45,219 nt of DNA from a bacterium (GTDB taxonomy: Bacteria; Electryoneota; AABM5-125-24; Hatepunaeales; Hatepunaeaceae). Below are positions 8,580 through 19,500 of this stretch, in pieces (within the stretch, counting starts at the first letter, position 1; each line of letters begins with the position of its first letter). The stretch is from assembly GCA_013202285.1 (NCBI GenBank), contig JABMRV010000113.1, positions 1 to 45,219 of the forward strand, read 5' to 3'. The notes beneath the pieces are model-generated. The model had not been told where the DNA came from and made no database searches. It saw only the letters and a list, made by a program, of their open reading frames with translations. The position numbers and the translations under genes were made by a program.

Positions 8580-8793
8580 ATCGTTTATCAACCGGTCTTG
8601 AATCCCATGGATTGCCATCCGAAATACACCACAGAATAAACAATCCCAATACTAATAATACAGCGAACACAACCCAACACCAAAAGAGCACATCAACAAA
8701 AGCGTCGGATACTTGTATCCCTACTATTACCATAAATAATGCGAATATAGCGAAGATTAATGCGGGCACTTTAAGCTTTTCAGGGAACTTCAT
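8578..8793 (-). CDS. Small predicted two-TM membrane protein (71 aa)
   Basis: MKFPEKLKVPALIFAIFALFMVIVGIQVSDAFVDVLFWCWVVFAVLLVLGLFILWCISDGNPWDSRPVDKR; preceded by leader-repeat copy 3. Confidence 0.65.
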   Translation of the reverse strand: MKFPEKLKVPALIFAIFALFMVIVGIQVSDAFVDVLFWCWVVFAVLLVLGLFILWCISDGNPWDSRPVDKR

Positions 8794-8809
8794 TGATTAC
8801 TCTGAATTT

Positions 8810-8836
8810 AAGTTGATTTGAAAGCGTTCTATACAC
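8810..8836. repeat. Leader repeat copy 3, partly diverged (upstream of the 71-aa ORF)
   Basis: aagttgatttgaaagcgttctatacac; shares the AAGTTGATTTGAAAGCGT core with copies 1 and 2. Confidence 0.8.
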
Positions 8837-8907
8837 GTTCTAAAGCCTCTCTGAAAAGTTCACAATCGGGGGGGATTGGTCAAGCTTACATACTTAACAG
8901 CATTCAC

Positions 8908-11900
8908 TTACGGCTGAGCCGGTTGAGGTACATTGACAGTGAAACTGCGCGGTACATTATCGCTGTTCGATCCCCACATCACCGCACCCTGCTTGTCGGC
9001 GGCGGACAGTTTCCAGAACAGCTTACCGCCGGTGCCTATGACATCCTCGGGAACTGTGAATTCGGTTCCCTTTATATCGCGGAAAGTGCCCAGTCCGGTT
9101 GTAAAACTGGCATCGGAGGCAATAACCACAGTGTACGTAACCTCGTCGCCGGGATCGACGTCTTTCGCCTCAGTCCAGCTCAGCTTGACACTCTTGCCGT
9201 CGATCTGTGCTCCATCGGCAGGAGATGAAATTTCAAAGGCTTGCGGAGCATCATTTTGGATGTTGTGAATGAAGCTTGCCGGTGATGAAAAGACCGATTC
9301 AGCGCCTTCGTCATCGACCGCACTGACGCGCCAGTACCATACCTGGTTGTCACCTAAACCGTCGGGTGCGGTGGTTGTTACTCCGGCTCCGGTACTCAGA
9401 CCTATCACTTCATTCGCAGGAGAGAACGACCTGCTTCGTGAAATCTGTATCCTGTATGTCAGTTCATCCGACGGGTCAAACGGGTCGGGGTCGTTTGCAG
9501 CCTCCCATTTGAGGGTAACCGAAGTTACCTGTTCGTTATCGGACGGTTCAAGCAGATTTTCTATCTTATCTGGCGGGTCGTTCCGCGAGTTAAATGTAAA
9601 GCTGCGTACTTCTGCCGATGGGAGTCCTGTCGAACCATCATCATCAACCGCTTTCACCCGCCAGAACCAGGTCGTGTTGTCTTCGATATTGGTCGGCGAG
9701 GCTGTTGTTACGCTGGGTTGTGTTCTTAGCTCGACTATTTTTCCGCTGAAAGCCCTGTCTCTTGAGAATTCAACCAAGTAGGAAAGTTTATCAGGTGTGT
9801 CGGTTAAATCCAGATCCTCAGCGGGACTCCAGGCGAGCTTGACGGATGTTATTTCCGGACCATCCTCAGGTTCGAGAAGCGCGGCAACCACGCCCGGAGG
9901 ATTATTCCCGGCGTTGTAGATAAAGCCTTTGATTCCCGACACAGGACCTTCAGCGCCGTCATCATCTACTGCCCGGATGCGCCAGAACCAGTAGCTGTCA
10001 TCCTTCAAGCCATCGACATTTATACTTATGACTCCCTGACCGGTTTTGACGGTTCTTATTTCACCGGAGAAGTCCTTCTCCATGCAGAGTTCAATGGTGT
10101 AAGACAACTTTTCAGGCGGGTCGGTAAGGTCTCTATCCGGTGCGGCTGTCCACTTAAGCTCAACTGTTGCAACCTCTTCGCCTTCAACTGGTGAGGTCAT
10201 TGCAGGAACTGTGCCGGGAGCATCGTTCTGAGTGTTGAGGATGAAGCTCGTTACCGGGGAGTATTCACCTTGGACGTTTTCGTCATCTATAGCCTGTACT
10301 CGCCAGAACCAGCGGTTGTCATCTGTCAAATCGGCAGGTTCAGCAGTAACAATTCCGGCTTCAGTTGAAACCTTGATTATTTTTCCCGTGAAGCCCTTGT
10401 CAAGGGACAACTCAACTGAATACCTGAGCGATTCAGATGTGTCGAAGACATCCCGGTCAACGGCTTTTTCCCATTTCAGTGTCACCAACCTGACTTCCTG
10501 GTCAGGCGTGGGTGAAGTCAGCGCTGGAACCGCATCAGGCGGATTGTTCGCCGCGTTGTATATGAAACCGCGAATCTCGGAGACCGTCCCCGCAGCGTCG
10601 TCATCATCGACCGCTCTGACTCGCCAGAACCACCAACTGTCGTCCTTGAGACCGGTGGGGGAGACGCCGGTGACCATCGGTTCGGTTATTATCTCGGTTA
10701 TCTCACCACTGAAATCGCGGTTGAGACAGAACTCCACTCGGTAGGCAACCGCGGCGGAGTCGGTAATATCCTTATCGGAAGCCGCTTCCCAGCTCAGTAT
10801 TACGCTTGAGATCTCCTCGCCTTCGTCCGGTTTGGTGAGCCCCGGTATCTCACCCGGCGGATCGTTCCTGGAGTTAAACATGAATCCCTTGACAGGCGAC
10901 ACGGGACCTTCAGCACCTTCATCATCGGCAGCCCTGACTCTCCAGTACCAGCGGGCGTCGTCCTTCAGACCTACCGGTGAATGAGTTGTAATCCCCTGCT
11001 CGATGTTGACAGTGGCAATATCGCTCCTGAAGACGGGATCCATTGTTATCTCCAAGGTATATGCGATCCGCTGCGGAGGATCGGATATATCAACGTCGGA
11101 AGCTTCATCCCAATCCAGTGTTATGCTCGAAACCTCGATGTCATCTGCTGGTGATAGTATTCCACTGACTGCACCGGGGTTGTCATTGACCGGATTGTAG
11201 AAGAATGTCAGTTGCTCGCTCCAGTCCGATTCAATGCCATGCTCATCTATGGACTTAACGCGCCATTTGTAAATCTGGTCGTCCTGCAGATCATCTTTCC
11301 AGGTTGTTATGGGGATCGAGGTTTCCTCTATACCCTCAGCGGATACTACATCCATCGCTTCAGGTTCGAGTTTGATGCCCACCTGGATTGTGTAAGTGAT
11401 TTTATCCGTCGGATCGGGGTCAGTGGCTTGGTTCCAGATTATCACTCCGTCACTGAGCAATTCAGCTATTTCGATAGGCGGAGCAGGTTGTGGTGTCAGT
11501 GGATCAGGTATCGACGGTCTGGTGTCGAGGGTGAAACTTTCTATGACTGAAGCGGTTTCAAGCCCGGTGTTGTCAACCGCGGTTACCCTCCAGTAGTAAG
11601 TGGTATTCTCAAGAGGATATGCTGCCGTATATGTCGGATCGGTGAGATTCTCAACGACAACTGCACCGCCAAGATCGGGCGATGTTCCGTATTCAATGCG
11701 ATAGGTGATTGATGACATGAAGTCTATATCTTCCGATGCAATCCACTTGAATTCGATAGGTCCGAGGTAGTTCAACAACTCGTTCGAGGCTGGAGTTGTC
11801 AGTTGTGCAACGGTAGGAGAATCTTCGACCACGTTCACGAGGAACGGCTGCATCGGATTCCAGTCGGATACTGCCCCGTCATCATCGCGAGTTCTAACCT

Positions 11901-14900
11901 GCCAGAACCAGAGCGTGTTATCCTTCAGAGGATCGGGGACATCGAATTCGGTAATTCCCGCTCCGGTGGCGTATTCGAGCTTTGAATCCTTCTCAAACTC
12001 TTCATCGTAGTCAAGCCTGATGTCATAGACCAGTTTTTCGGGAGGATCAGTCAGGTCGATGTCCGAAGCAGCGTTCCAGTCGAGGCTTGGATTCCGGTTT
12101 CGTATTACACTGCTATCGATCGGTGCGAAAGGTCCTGCAGGTGAACCCGGTGCATCGTTTTCCCTGTTGAAACGGAAGATCACTGGTTCGCTGTAAGCGC
12201 CGTCGTAGCCATGATTATCCGTAGCGTGCACGCGGAAATAGTAATCATGATCGTCGTCAAGTTCCTCCTGTCCCGTTAGCGAACCGACGGCTGCGGTCAT
12301 GATACCTTCGGAATGCGGAAGCTCTTCCACATGAACCAGCGGGGAAGCGAATGATCTGTCCGGAGCGAGTTCAACTGTGTAAGTAAGTATATCGACCGGG
12401 TTGGGATCTGTTGCTCCGGTGAATTGCAGTGGATCGTCCGGCATCAGTTCTTCGGGCATCGGTGCGGCTGCAGGTACGGTCGGAGTGGTGTTGGTGCGGA
12501 AGCTGAATCCGGACTGAACGACAGTCTCAAGACCGGTGTTGTCAACTGCAGTGACACTCCACCGGTAGCCCAGTTCGTTCGTCAGACCTTCTTTGAAGTT
12601 GAAAAAGGTTTTCGCTGTTTTGGCGGTGAATTTCTCACCCTCATCAGGAGACAACTCAACCCTGTAGATAATGGACGATTCCCAGTCGGGATCGCTGCTG
12701 GAAGCCCAGTTGAACTTTAGAGAATCAAGTTCAACTATAAGGGAATCCTGCCGTGGGAACTGGAGCGAGAATGGTGTCGGATTATCTTCAGCGTAGTTGA
12801 CGAGTACGCTGTCAACTGTATTCCAATCGGACACTGCCTCTTCGTTGTCTCGGGTGCGGATGCGATAGTACCAGAGCAGATTGTCGTCAAGTGGAGCGAC
12901 CAGTTCGGTTCGCCCGGCTTGTGAGGTGAAAGTTCTCACTTCCCCGGTTTCAAATTCACCGAGTGTACACTGGAGATCGTAAACCAGTGTAGAGGCGGGG
13001 TCCGAGAGATCGGGATCGGAACTCTCCGTCCATCTGAACATAATGTCGGTCGTACCCATCACTGTGTCCGGAGGTGCCGTTATCGCATCGACTGCTGCGG
13101 GAGGATCATTATAGCGATTGTAGAAGAAGGAACCCTGAAGGCTGAATTCACTTGCTGCCGTGTGATTGTCCCGTGATCGGACTCGCCAGTAATAAACATG
13201 ATTATCGACAAGCGCTTCCCATCGATTCAAGCTTTCAACCGGTATAGCTATTTCCGTCCATTTTGTTATTTCAGCAGTTACTTCTACGAGTTGATCCGTT
13301 TGGTAGATCTCCACCTCGTAAAAGATCAGGTCGTCCGGATTGGGATCGCTGCTGCTTTCCCATGTTAAAAGATCGGGCGGCATCCTCTCCTCACCCGCCA
13401 TCGGAGCATCTGGAACCGGTATCGAGGGAGTGGTATCGACATAGAAATTTCCAACTGAAGACGAAACAGTTGTTCGTTCTGTGTTATCGGTTGCAATTAT
13501 TCGCCAGAAGTACTCAGTAGCATTGTCGAGGGAATCGGGGAGTGTGAAGCTCGTCGGTTCAAGGTCTGTATAAACTCTGGCATCACTGAAGGTGATTGTT
13601 TTGTCAATCTCCACTGTATAGCGTACATAAGACAGCGGATCGGGATCGATGGCGGTTTCCCATTCGATGGTGGGATGCAGGAGATAAATATCGGCTCTCT
13701 CAAGGGGATATTTCAGGTTAAACGGATCGGCGGGTTCTTCGATTGAGTTTGTCCAGAACCGGCGAAAATCGCTCCAGGGACCTTCTTCGAGCGGATCTGA
13801 AGCCTTGACGCGGAAATTATAACCGGCGTTTTCAACGAGGCTGTTCGCTATTAACAAGCTCACCTGAACGGGTGGCGCAGGTGTTCCTGCCTGCGGATCC
13901 GCTGCTGAACAGGAGGGGAGTACACCACCCTGACTGCCGACCATTTTCTCATCTTCGAGGGTGTAAACCTCAAAGCGATAGGTTAGCGAATCATCTTCTC
14001 CGTCCTGTGAAACCAGCGCGAATAACTCCGGCGTGAGCGTGGGAACGAGTTCATCGGCAGCCGGTCTATCGGGTTGTGGCACTGTCGGAAGACTGTTCAA
14101 TCGAATGAGCAGGTCGACGGTATCGCTCCAGAAACGATCATTGTTGACGTTCAACTGGGTAATGTAGCTCCTGCCGTCTTCAAGCTGAGTACCTGTGTAT
14201 ATGACCGTCTTTACTTCCGTTTGCACCTCACCCGTGTCCCATATAGGGCTGCCGGTAATCTGTCCGTCGATTGCAGAGAAAACCTTGAGTTTATAACTCA
14301 TTTGCGGTTCTTCGATAACGTCGAAGTATCTCCAGGTGAAAACAGGCACGTGGTCTATAAGGTGAAGGAGATCCGCTGGACCGGTATTATCGACGGTCAG
14401 ATCCTCCGCAAGCGGTTTTGGCGACATGGTGCGATAACGAGCTACAACATCGGGTGCAGACGGTGCAAATATCTCGACGTGACCTCCCTCGTAATCGCTG
14501 ATGGCATATTTTTCCTGATCGGTTACCTCTGCAACTCGCCCCCTGCCAATCCAGACGCCGCTGTTTTCAGCGGTCTCGCGCAGCGACATCACGATGCCGT
14601 CAGGATCGTATTCCGATGTGATCCTAACCCGGACGACATCACGAAAATAAGGATTTGAATCCAAGCCGTTGAGGCGAATCCTGAGAGGCGCTCCTTCGGC
14701 AACACCGCGCGGTATCTCGTCATAATAATAGTCGTTACGACAGAGAATTATTGAATCAACGCTGGCGGGATTAGTAGGATGCTGGGTAGGAGGCGCCCAG
14801 TAGTAAGGATCATGGTAGATGTGATGTTCTGCAGCATCGACCCGACTGTCGCGGATGATGTCTGAGAAGGAGAAACTGTTGGGATCTCCCCAGAAGTTGT

Positions 14901-16026
14901 CGGTTGCGTCGATATCCTTGTTGACATTCTGAACCCAGATCTCAACACCCGTAGATTCAAACGTATCAAAGATATTATCCTTGATTTCAGCGTCAATTCG
15001 ATTGGATAGAAAGAGTGTGTTCGATCTCTCCGGCGATCTGTTTCCAATGAAACAATTCCCGCGAATGATCAGCTTCGGAACAAGAGATGCATAAATGGCT
15101 CCGCCATGCGCCTCAGATGAGTTTCCCAGGAAACGATTTGATAGAATATCCGCGGATGCCATCGATATGTAGATGCATCCGCCGTGATCGTCTGAACTGT
15201 TGTAAATGAATGAGTTGTTCCGGAGGACGACATGTGCATTCAGGCTGACTCCGATAGCTCCACCACGGATGGCGTGGTTTTCGGTTATCAGGCAGCCGCC
15301 GATCAACGGTTTTGCCTTGGTTGAGCAACGGATAGTGCCGGTTTCTCCCGAACAATTCCGGATGGTGGAATTAATAATGATCGGATTCGAATCGGATATT
15401 TCAATTGCTGAACCGCTTTCAACCGGACCGCCCGCGTATTCAATGATACAGAATTCAAGCAGCGATACGGTCAGGGTATCCAATTGTACCGGTTCCGCCT
15501 TCTCCTCTTTGATGATGCCTTTATACTCTTTGAAATCTCCGTCCTTAGTCTCATAGAAATATACTCCATCCTGTCTCTTATAATAATCACCGATTTTGGT
15601 ATATGTGTTACCCTGTCCATCCTCGAATATCTCAGGTTCTTTGCGAATGATCTCGTCTGCCTCTTTCACAGGTTTAGACGACCAGGAACCGCGGAAATAC
15701 AGCCCGCCCCAGGCGCCTTTAGACTGTTCACCTGCCGAAGTAAAACGGATGCTGTCTTCAGGTGTGCCGCGTGCGACGAGTTTCCCCATAATAATAATCC
15801 CTGCATCTTCAGCAAAAAGGAGTTCTACCCCCGGTTCGATGGTAACAGTGGCATATCTCCCAATGGTGATGACAGATTCCAGCGCAATCGGGCTGTCGCT
15901 TAATGTCCATGTTTCATCGGCGTCTATTCTCCCGCTCATAGTAACGGCAAATGAAACAAAGGGCATCAGTATCAGTAACATTAATGAACTGATGAGGTGT
16001 GGCTTTTGTATCATTAACATCCTCAT
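8908..16026 (-). CDS. Giant secreted beta-helix plus Fn3-like repeat protein (2372 aa)
   Basis: Signal peptide (HLISSLMLLILMPFVSFAVTMSG), right-handed beta-helix N-terminus (VITIGRYATVTIEPGVELLFAEDAGIIIMGKLVARGTPEDSIRF), then about 16 Fn3-like repeats with consensus NDPPG..L..P.....TSV.L.WEAA.D.D.TDPP..L.Y.VE......WFWRVRAVDDDGAEG..S....F. Confidence 0.88.
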   Translation of the reverse strand: MRMLMIQKPHLISSLMLLILMPFVSFAVTMSGRIDADETWTLSDSPIALESVITIGRYATVTIEPGVELLFAEDAGIIIMGKLVARGTPEDSIRFTSAGEQSKGAWGGLYFRGSWSSKPVKEADEIIRKEPEIFEDGQGNTYTKIGDYYKRQDGVYFYETKDGDFKEYKGIIKEEKAEPVQLDTLTVSLLEFCIIEYAGGPVESGSAIEISDSNPIIINSTIRNCSGETGTIRCSTKAKPLIGGCLITENHAIRGGAIGVSLNAHVVLRNNSFIYNSSDDHGGCIYISMASADILSNRFLGNSSEAHGGAIYASLVPKLIIRGNCFIGNRSPERSNTLFLSNRIDAEIKDNIFDTFESTGVEIWVQNVNKDIDATDNFWGDPNSFSFSDIIRDSRVDAAEHHIYHDPYYWAPPTQHPTNPASVDSIILCRNDYYYDEIPRGVAEGAPLRIRLNGLDSNPYFRDVVRVRITSEYDPDGIVMSLRETAENSGVWIGRGRVAEVTDQEKYAISDYEGGHVEIFAPSAPDVVARYRTMSPKPLAEDLTVDNTGPADLLHLIDHVPVFTWRYFDVIEEPQMSYKLKVFSAIDGQITGSPIWDTGEVQTEVKTVIYTGTQLEDGRSYITQLNVNNDRFWSDTVDLLIRLNSLPTVPQPDRPAADELVPTLTPELFALVSQDGEDDSLTYRFEVYTLEDEKMVGSQGGVLPSCSAADPQAGTPAPPVQVSLLIANSLVENAGYNFRVKASDPLEEGPWSDFRRFWTNSIEEPADPFNLKYPLERADIYLLHPTIEWETAIDPDPLSYVRYTVEIDKTITFSDARVYTDLEPTSFTLPDSLDNATEYFWRIIATDNTERTTVSSSVGNFYVDTTPSIPVPDAPMAGEERMPPDLLTWESSSDPNPDDLIFYEVEIYQTDQLVEVTAEITKWTEIAIPVESLNRWEALVDNHVYYWRVRSRDNHTAASEFSLQGSFFYNRYNDPPAAVDAITAPPDTVMGTTDIMFRWTESSDPDLSDPASTLVYDLQCTLGEFETGEVRTFTSQAGRTELVAPLDDNLLWYYRIRTRDNEEAVSDWNTVDSVLVNYAEDNPTPFSLQFPRQDSLIVELDSLKFNWASSSDPDWESSIIYRVELSPDEGEKFTAKTAKTFFNFKEGLTNELGYRWSVTAVDNTGLETVVQSGFSFRTNTTPTVPAAAPMPEELMPDDPLQFTGATDPNPVDILTYTVELAPDRSFASPLVHVEELPHSEGIMTAAVGSLTGQEELDDDHDYYFRVHATDNHGYDGAYSEPVIFRFNRENDAPGSPAGPFAPIDSSVIRNRNPSLDWNAASDIDLTDPPEKLVYDIRLDYDEEFEKDSKLEYATGAGITEFDVPDPLKDNTLWFWQVRTRDDDGAVSDWNPMQPFLVNVVEDSPTVAQLTTPASNELLNYLGPIEFKWIASEDIDFMSSITYRIEYGTSPDLGGAVVVENLTDPTYTAAYPLENTTYYWRVTAVDNTGLETASVIESFTLDTRPSIPDPLTPQPAPPIEIAELLSDGVIIWNQATDPDPTDKITYTIQVGIKLEPEAMDVVSAEGIEETSIPITTWKDDLQDDQIYKWRVKSIDEHGIESDWSEQLTFFYNPVNDNPGAVSGILSPADDIEVSSITLDWDEASDVDISDPPQRIAYTLEITMDPVFRSDIATVNIEQGITTHSPVGLKDDARWYWRVRAADDEGAEGPVSPVKGFMFNSRNDPPGEIPGLTKPDEGEEISSVILSWEAASDKDITDSAAVAYRVEFCLNRDFSGEITEIITEPMVTGVSPTGLKDDSWWFWRVRAVDDDDAAGTVSEIRGFIYNAANNPPDAVPALTSPTPDQEVRLVTLKWEKAVDRDVFDTSESLRYSVELSLDKGFTGKIIKVSTEAGIVTAEPADLTDDNRWFWRVQAIDDENVQGEYSPVTSFILNTQNDAPGTVPAMTSPVEGEEVATVELKWTAAPDRDLTDPPEKLSYTIELCMEKDFSGEIRTVKTGQGVISINVDGLKDDSYWFWRIRAVDDDGAEGPVSGIKGFIYNAGNNPPGVVAALLEPEDGPEITSVKLAWSPAEDLDLTDTPDKLSYLVEFSRDRAFSGKIVELRTQPSVTTASPTNIEDNTTWFWRVKAVDDDGSTGLPSAEVRSFTFNSRNDPPDKIENLLEPSDNEQVTSVTLKWEAANDPDPFDPSDELTYRIQISRSRSFSPANEVIGLSTGAGVTTTAPDGLGDNQVWYWRVSAVDDEGAESVFSSPASFIHNIQNDAPQAFEISSPADGAQIDGKSVKLSWTEAKDVDPGDEVTYTVVIASDASFTTGLGTFRDIKGTEFTVPEDVIGTGGKLFWKLSAADKQGAVMWGSNSDNVPRSFTVNVPQPAQP
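9250..13440 (-). repeat. Higher-order Fn3-like repeat array: A-B-C triplets, then amplification of the B-type unit
   Basis: A-type units (TTPSIPVPDAPM, NTTPTVPAAAPM, DTRPSIPDPLTP) begin near 13440, 12500 and 11525, each followed by NDPP-type B units; from about 11190 to 9250 the B-type unit repeats alone about every 320 bp. Confidence 0.7.
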
Positions 16027-16356
16027 AGGTTTACTTGTTTGGTTGGATGAAGATCATTCTTCGGGAAGAGATGTATTGTTGCTACTCAAAATGTAAGTTA
16101 ATGGTAATAAGATTTAGCGGTTAACGCAAGTCTTTTATAATCTCACACACCGGAAGCTCTGTCTTCAGCCATGGCGGATTAAATTTTCTGCTCTTCTCCG
16201 CATTGAATGTCGGCGCTCCTCTTTAGTTCAGCAGTTCTGGTGGATTAATGACTTGTTGCATATACAGTGATAATTCATTAAATTACCTTGTCTTGATATT
16301 TCTGATCCAAACTTGGGAGGCATCTTACCGGAACTTTCGTTATTGATTTCATTATA

Positions 16357-16478
16357 AAGCTATAGGTTAGAGGAACGAAGAAATGTTAACCACAGAGACA
16401 CAAAGAACACAAAGTTCTATTCAAGCACTCTTTTAATCTTTGTGTCTTAGTGACTTTGTGGTCAGCCTCTCATAGCTT
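16357..16478. repeat. About 122-bp inverted-repeat (MITE-like) element just upstream of sprA
   Basis: Ends AAGCTAT...ATAGCTT; arms ACCACAGAGACACAAAGAACACAAAG and CTTTGTGTCTTAGTGACTTTGTGGT are imperfect reverse complements; AGAGG/CCTCT also paired in the arms. Confidence 0.75.
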
Positions 16479-16500
16479 AATGTTTAATTAAATCGAAGGG

Positions 16501-19500
16501 ATGCCTTCTCCGGTGAGGAAGATATCGGGGCAAGAGTTTATTCTCTTGATCGGACTTCTGACATCGACTCTGTTGATGCTGCATGTCGGTCAAGCAGACG
16601 GTTCCATCCGTTTCAGCAGAAGCTATGCGACTGAACGGATGATCGATCCAACCCGTTTTGCCCCCAAATATGGAATGTCAAGCGTCCTCTGGGACAGTTC
16701 ACAAGCCGATACGACCATGCCTGAGGGGCTCGATACCCTTGCTGTTCCTCAGGACTCCACCCTGATCGGTGAAATCTCCCCACCAGATTCAGGTATTCAA
16801 CCTGCTGATTCCTCTCTCCCTGCCGTAAAAGAAATCCCCCTCGTAGGGGTTGAAGATCTTCAACCCCTACAAATTGGAGAAGAAGGAAAAACTCCCGAAA
16901 CGGGGAGCGCCGATATTCCTGTCGATGAATCTACAGATCAATCGACCGCTGACGGATTTCCGGGCGATGAACTTGAACCGTTTGAACGAGAAGAAAGCAA
17001 AGATGAGGAAGACCTTCCTTACCATCCAACCCTGATCTACCTGATTGACATTCCCCTTGAAGTTGAGGCAGAACTTGACACAACCACCGATTACGTTATC
17101 CTGAGCAAGCGGTTGAACGGTGTGGAGATGCCGACTACCGGCGCTCTCAGCAAAGACGTTTACCTCGAGCGATCCCTCAGAATGGCAGACCATGAGTCCT
17201 GGCGACAGTCGGTACTGCGAAAACTGCCGAGCAAAACGGAATCGAAAGGTGGTGGTTTGGTCATCGAGTTACCTATCATAAGATCGGAGCGTGCACAGAG
17301 GATATTTGGCGGTCAGAACATTGGATTGTCGGTTTCGGGTCATATAGAAGTGTCGGGTGACCTTGGAGTGGTGCAGACAGAGGAACTGCAGCAGGACAAT
17401 CCCAACCCAACTAACTACCAGTTTAATGTTAATCAGACCCAGTCATTCGTCATCAAGGGGAAGGTGGGTGAGAAGGTTGATGTGGACATCTCGCAGGATT
17501 CGGAAAGGATGTTCGACTTCGAGAACAACCTCTCAATCCGATATACCGGCGATGAAGATGAGATTCTGAAATCGTTGGAGGCGGGGAACATATCGCTCTC
17601 TCTCGGCGGCGCCAGCCTGGTTTCAAGTTCATCCAAACATAAGGGATTGTTCGGTTTCAAGACGGAGTCTCAATTCGGCGCGCTGAGGTTGACGACTGTT
17701 GCCAGCCTTGAGAAAGGGAAAAAGAACCAGTTGACCAAGGAGGGAGGCGCACAGTCCAGCGGCAGGAAGACCATCCCGCCTTATGATTACATACAAAATC
17801 GATACTTTTTCCTCCCTGGATCCGCTGTTATTGACACCCTTATTGCTGAGAACGATACCACCATTTATCATTGGAGAGATTACTATCGTAATCATTACAA
17901 AGAACGCGACAACTACCTCAATCCCTTTGCAGTTCCCCTGGATTCACAGATTGTTAAAATCGAGGTTTACCGTTCACCACCACTCACAAAGGATGTCGCC
18001 AGTTTCTATGGCTGGGCGCTTTATGATCTCAGGGACAGCACCATTGTTTCGGATCCGGACAGCATCAGACCACAAGAGCATCAGGATGGCACTTTCGAAC
18101 CGCTTCGCCAAGGATCAGATTATGAATACAATTCGCTCACAGGATATATCAGACTAAATACAACAGTTGACAATGCGATCCTCGCCGTGGCTTATAGCAT
18201 CCAGGCACTTAATTCCGATAGCATTCCTTGTACGTTCGGTCAACTGGAACCGTCGAACAGGGATACAAACTACTTCAAACTGCTGAAGCCCAAGAGTCCC
18301 CAGCCAACCGATTCTACCTGGAACCTGATGTGGCGTAACGTTTACTCGCTCAAAGGTACGAATCTATCGCGCGAAGGTTTTGAAGGACGGATAACATACC
18401 AGTCGGATGAGGATGAACAGCGTCAGGATACAGGACCGTACAAAGGTGAAGTTAAGACATTCATCGAGATATTCGGGCTCGATCATTTCGGCGCACAAGC
18501 AGGGCAGAACAGTCCCGATGGCAATATCGATGAAGCTTTCATTAATTGGGAACGAGGTGAATTGACTTTTCCCGATCTGAAACCGTTTGCACCCGAGGGG
18601 TGGTCGAAGGGTGGTCAACCGCAGAAGACGGAACTCGATTCCACGCAACTAATAAAGCATGCAGACATGTACACTAAAACCGGACGTGAACGGAGCCGGA
18701 CGGTCAGCGACTATCAGATTGAGGTTGAGTTCACCAGCATCAGCACTACTACATCGCTGGGGATTGGAGTTCTCGAGGGGTCGGTGGAGGTCTATCTTAA
18801 TGGGCAGCAATTGGCTGAAGGGATTGATTTCACTGTCGATTACATATCAGGTGAACTGACCATCCTCCGCAGTGCGGCGTTCACCGAGAATGCCGATATT
18901 GAGATCAAGTACGAAACTGCCCAACTATTCCAGCTCGATACAAAAACGCTGCTTGGTCTGCGTGCGGAGTACGAATTATGGGATGGTTCAAGTATCGGCG
19001 CAACAATGCTGCATTTGAACCAGAAGACACTCGACCGCCGAGTACGTGTCGGAGGGGAACCCATTCGAAATTCGATCTGGGGGCTTGACGCAAATATGAA
19101 TTTCAAGCCATTTTTCCTCACCAGCGCGATGGACTGGCTGCCGTTGATAGAAACAGATGAACCATCCACATTTTCAATCAAAGCAGAGGTTGCACAGGTG
19201 TTCCCTGACCCCAACAATCTTAATTCACCATCCACAGGAGATTACAACGGTGTGGCGTACATAGACGATTTCGAGTCCATCAAAAGGATTACGCCGCTTG
19301 GTATCAACCGCAAGCAGTGGTCGGCGGCGAGCTTCCCGGAGTATGACGGCAGGGGAGATGCTTTGTGGAAAAAGCGCCGCGGTAGAATGATCTGGTTCAA
19401 TCCCTGGCAACAGATAGATATTACCGAAATCTGGCCCGACAAGGAGGTTCAGGCGCAGGCGTCGAAAATACCGGTGATGGAAATCCAGTTCAAGCCCTGG

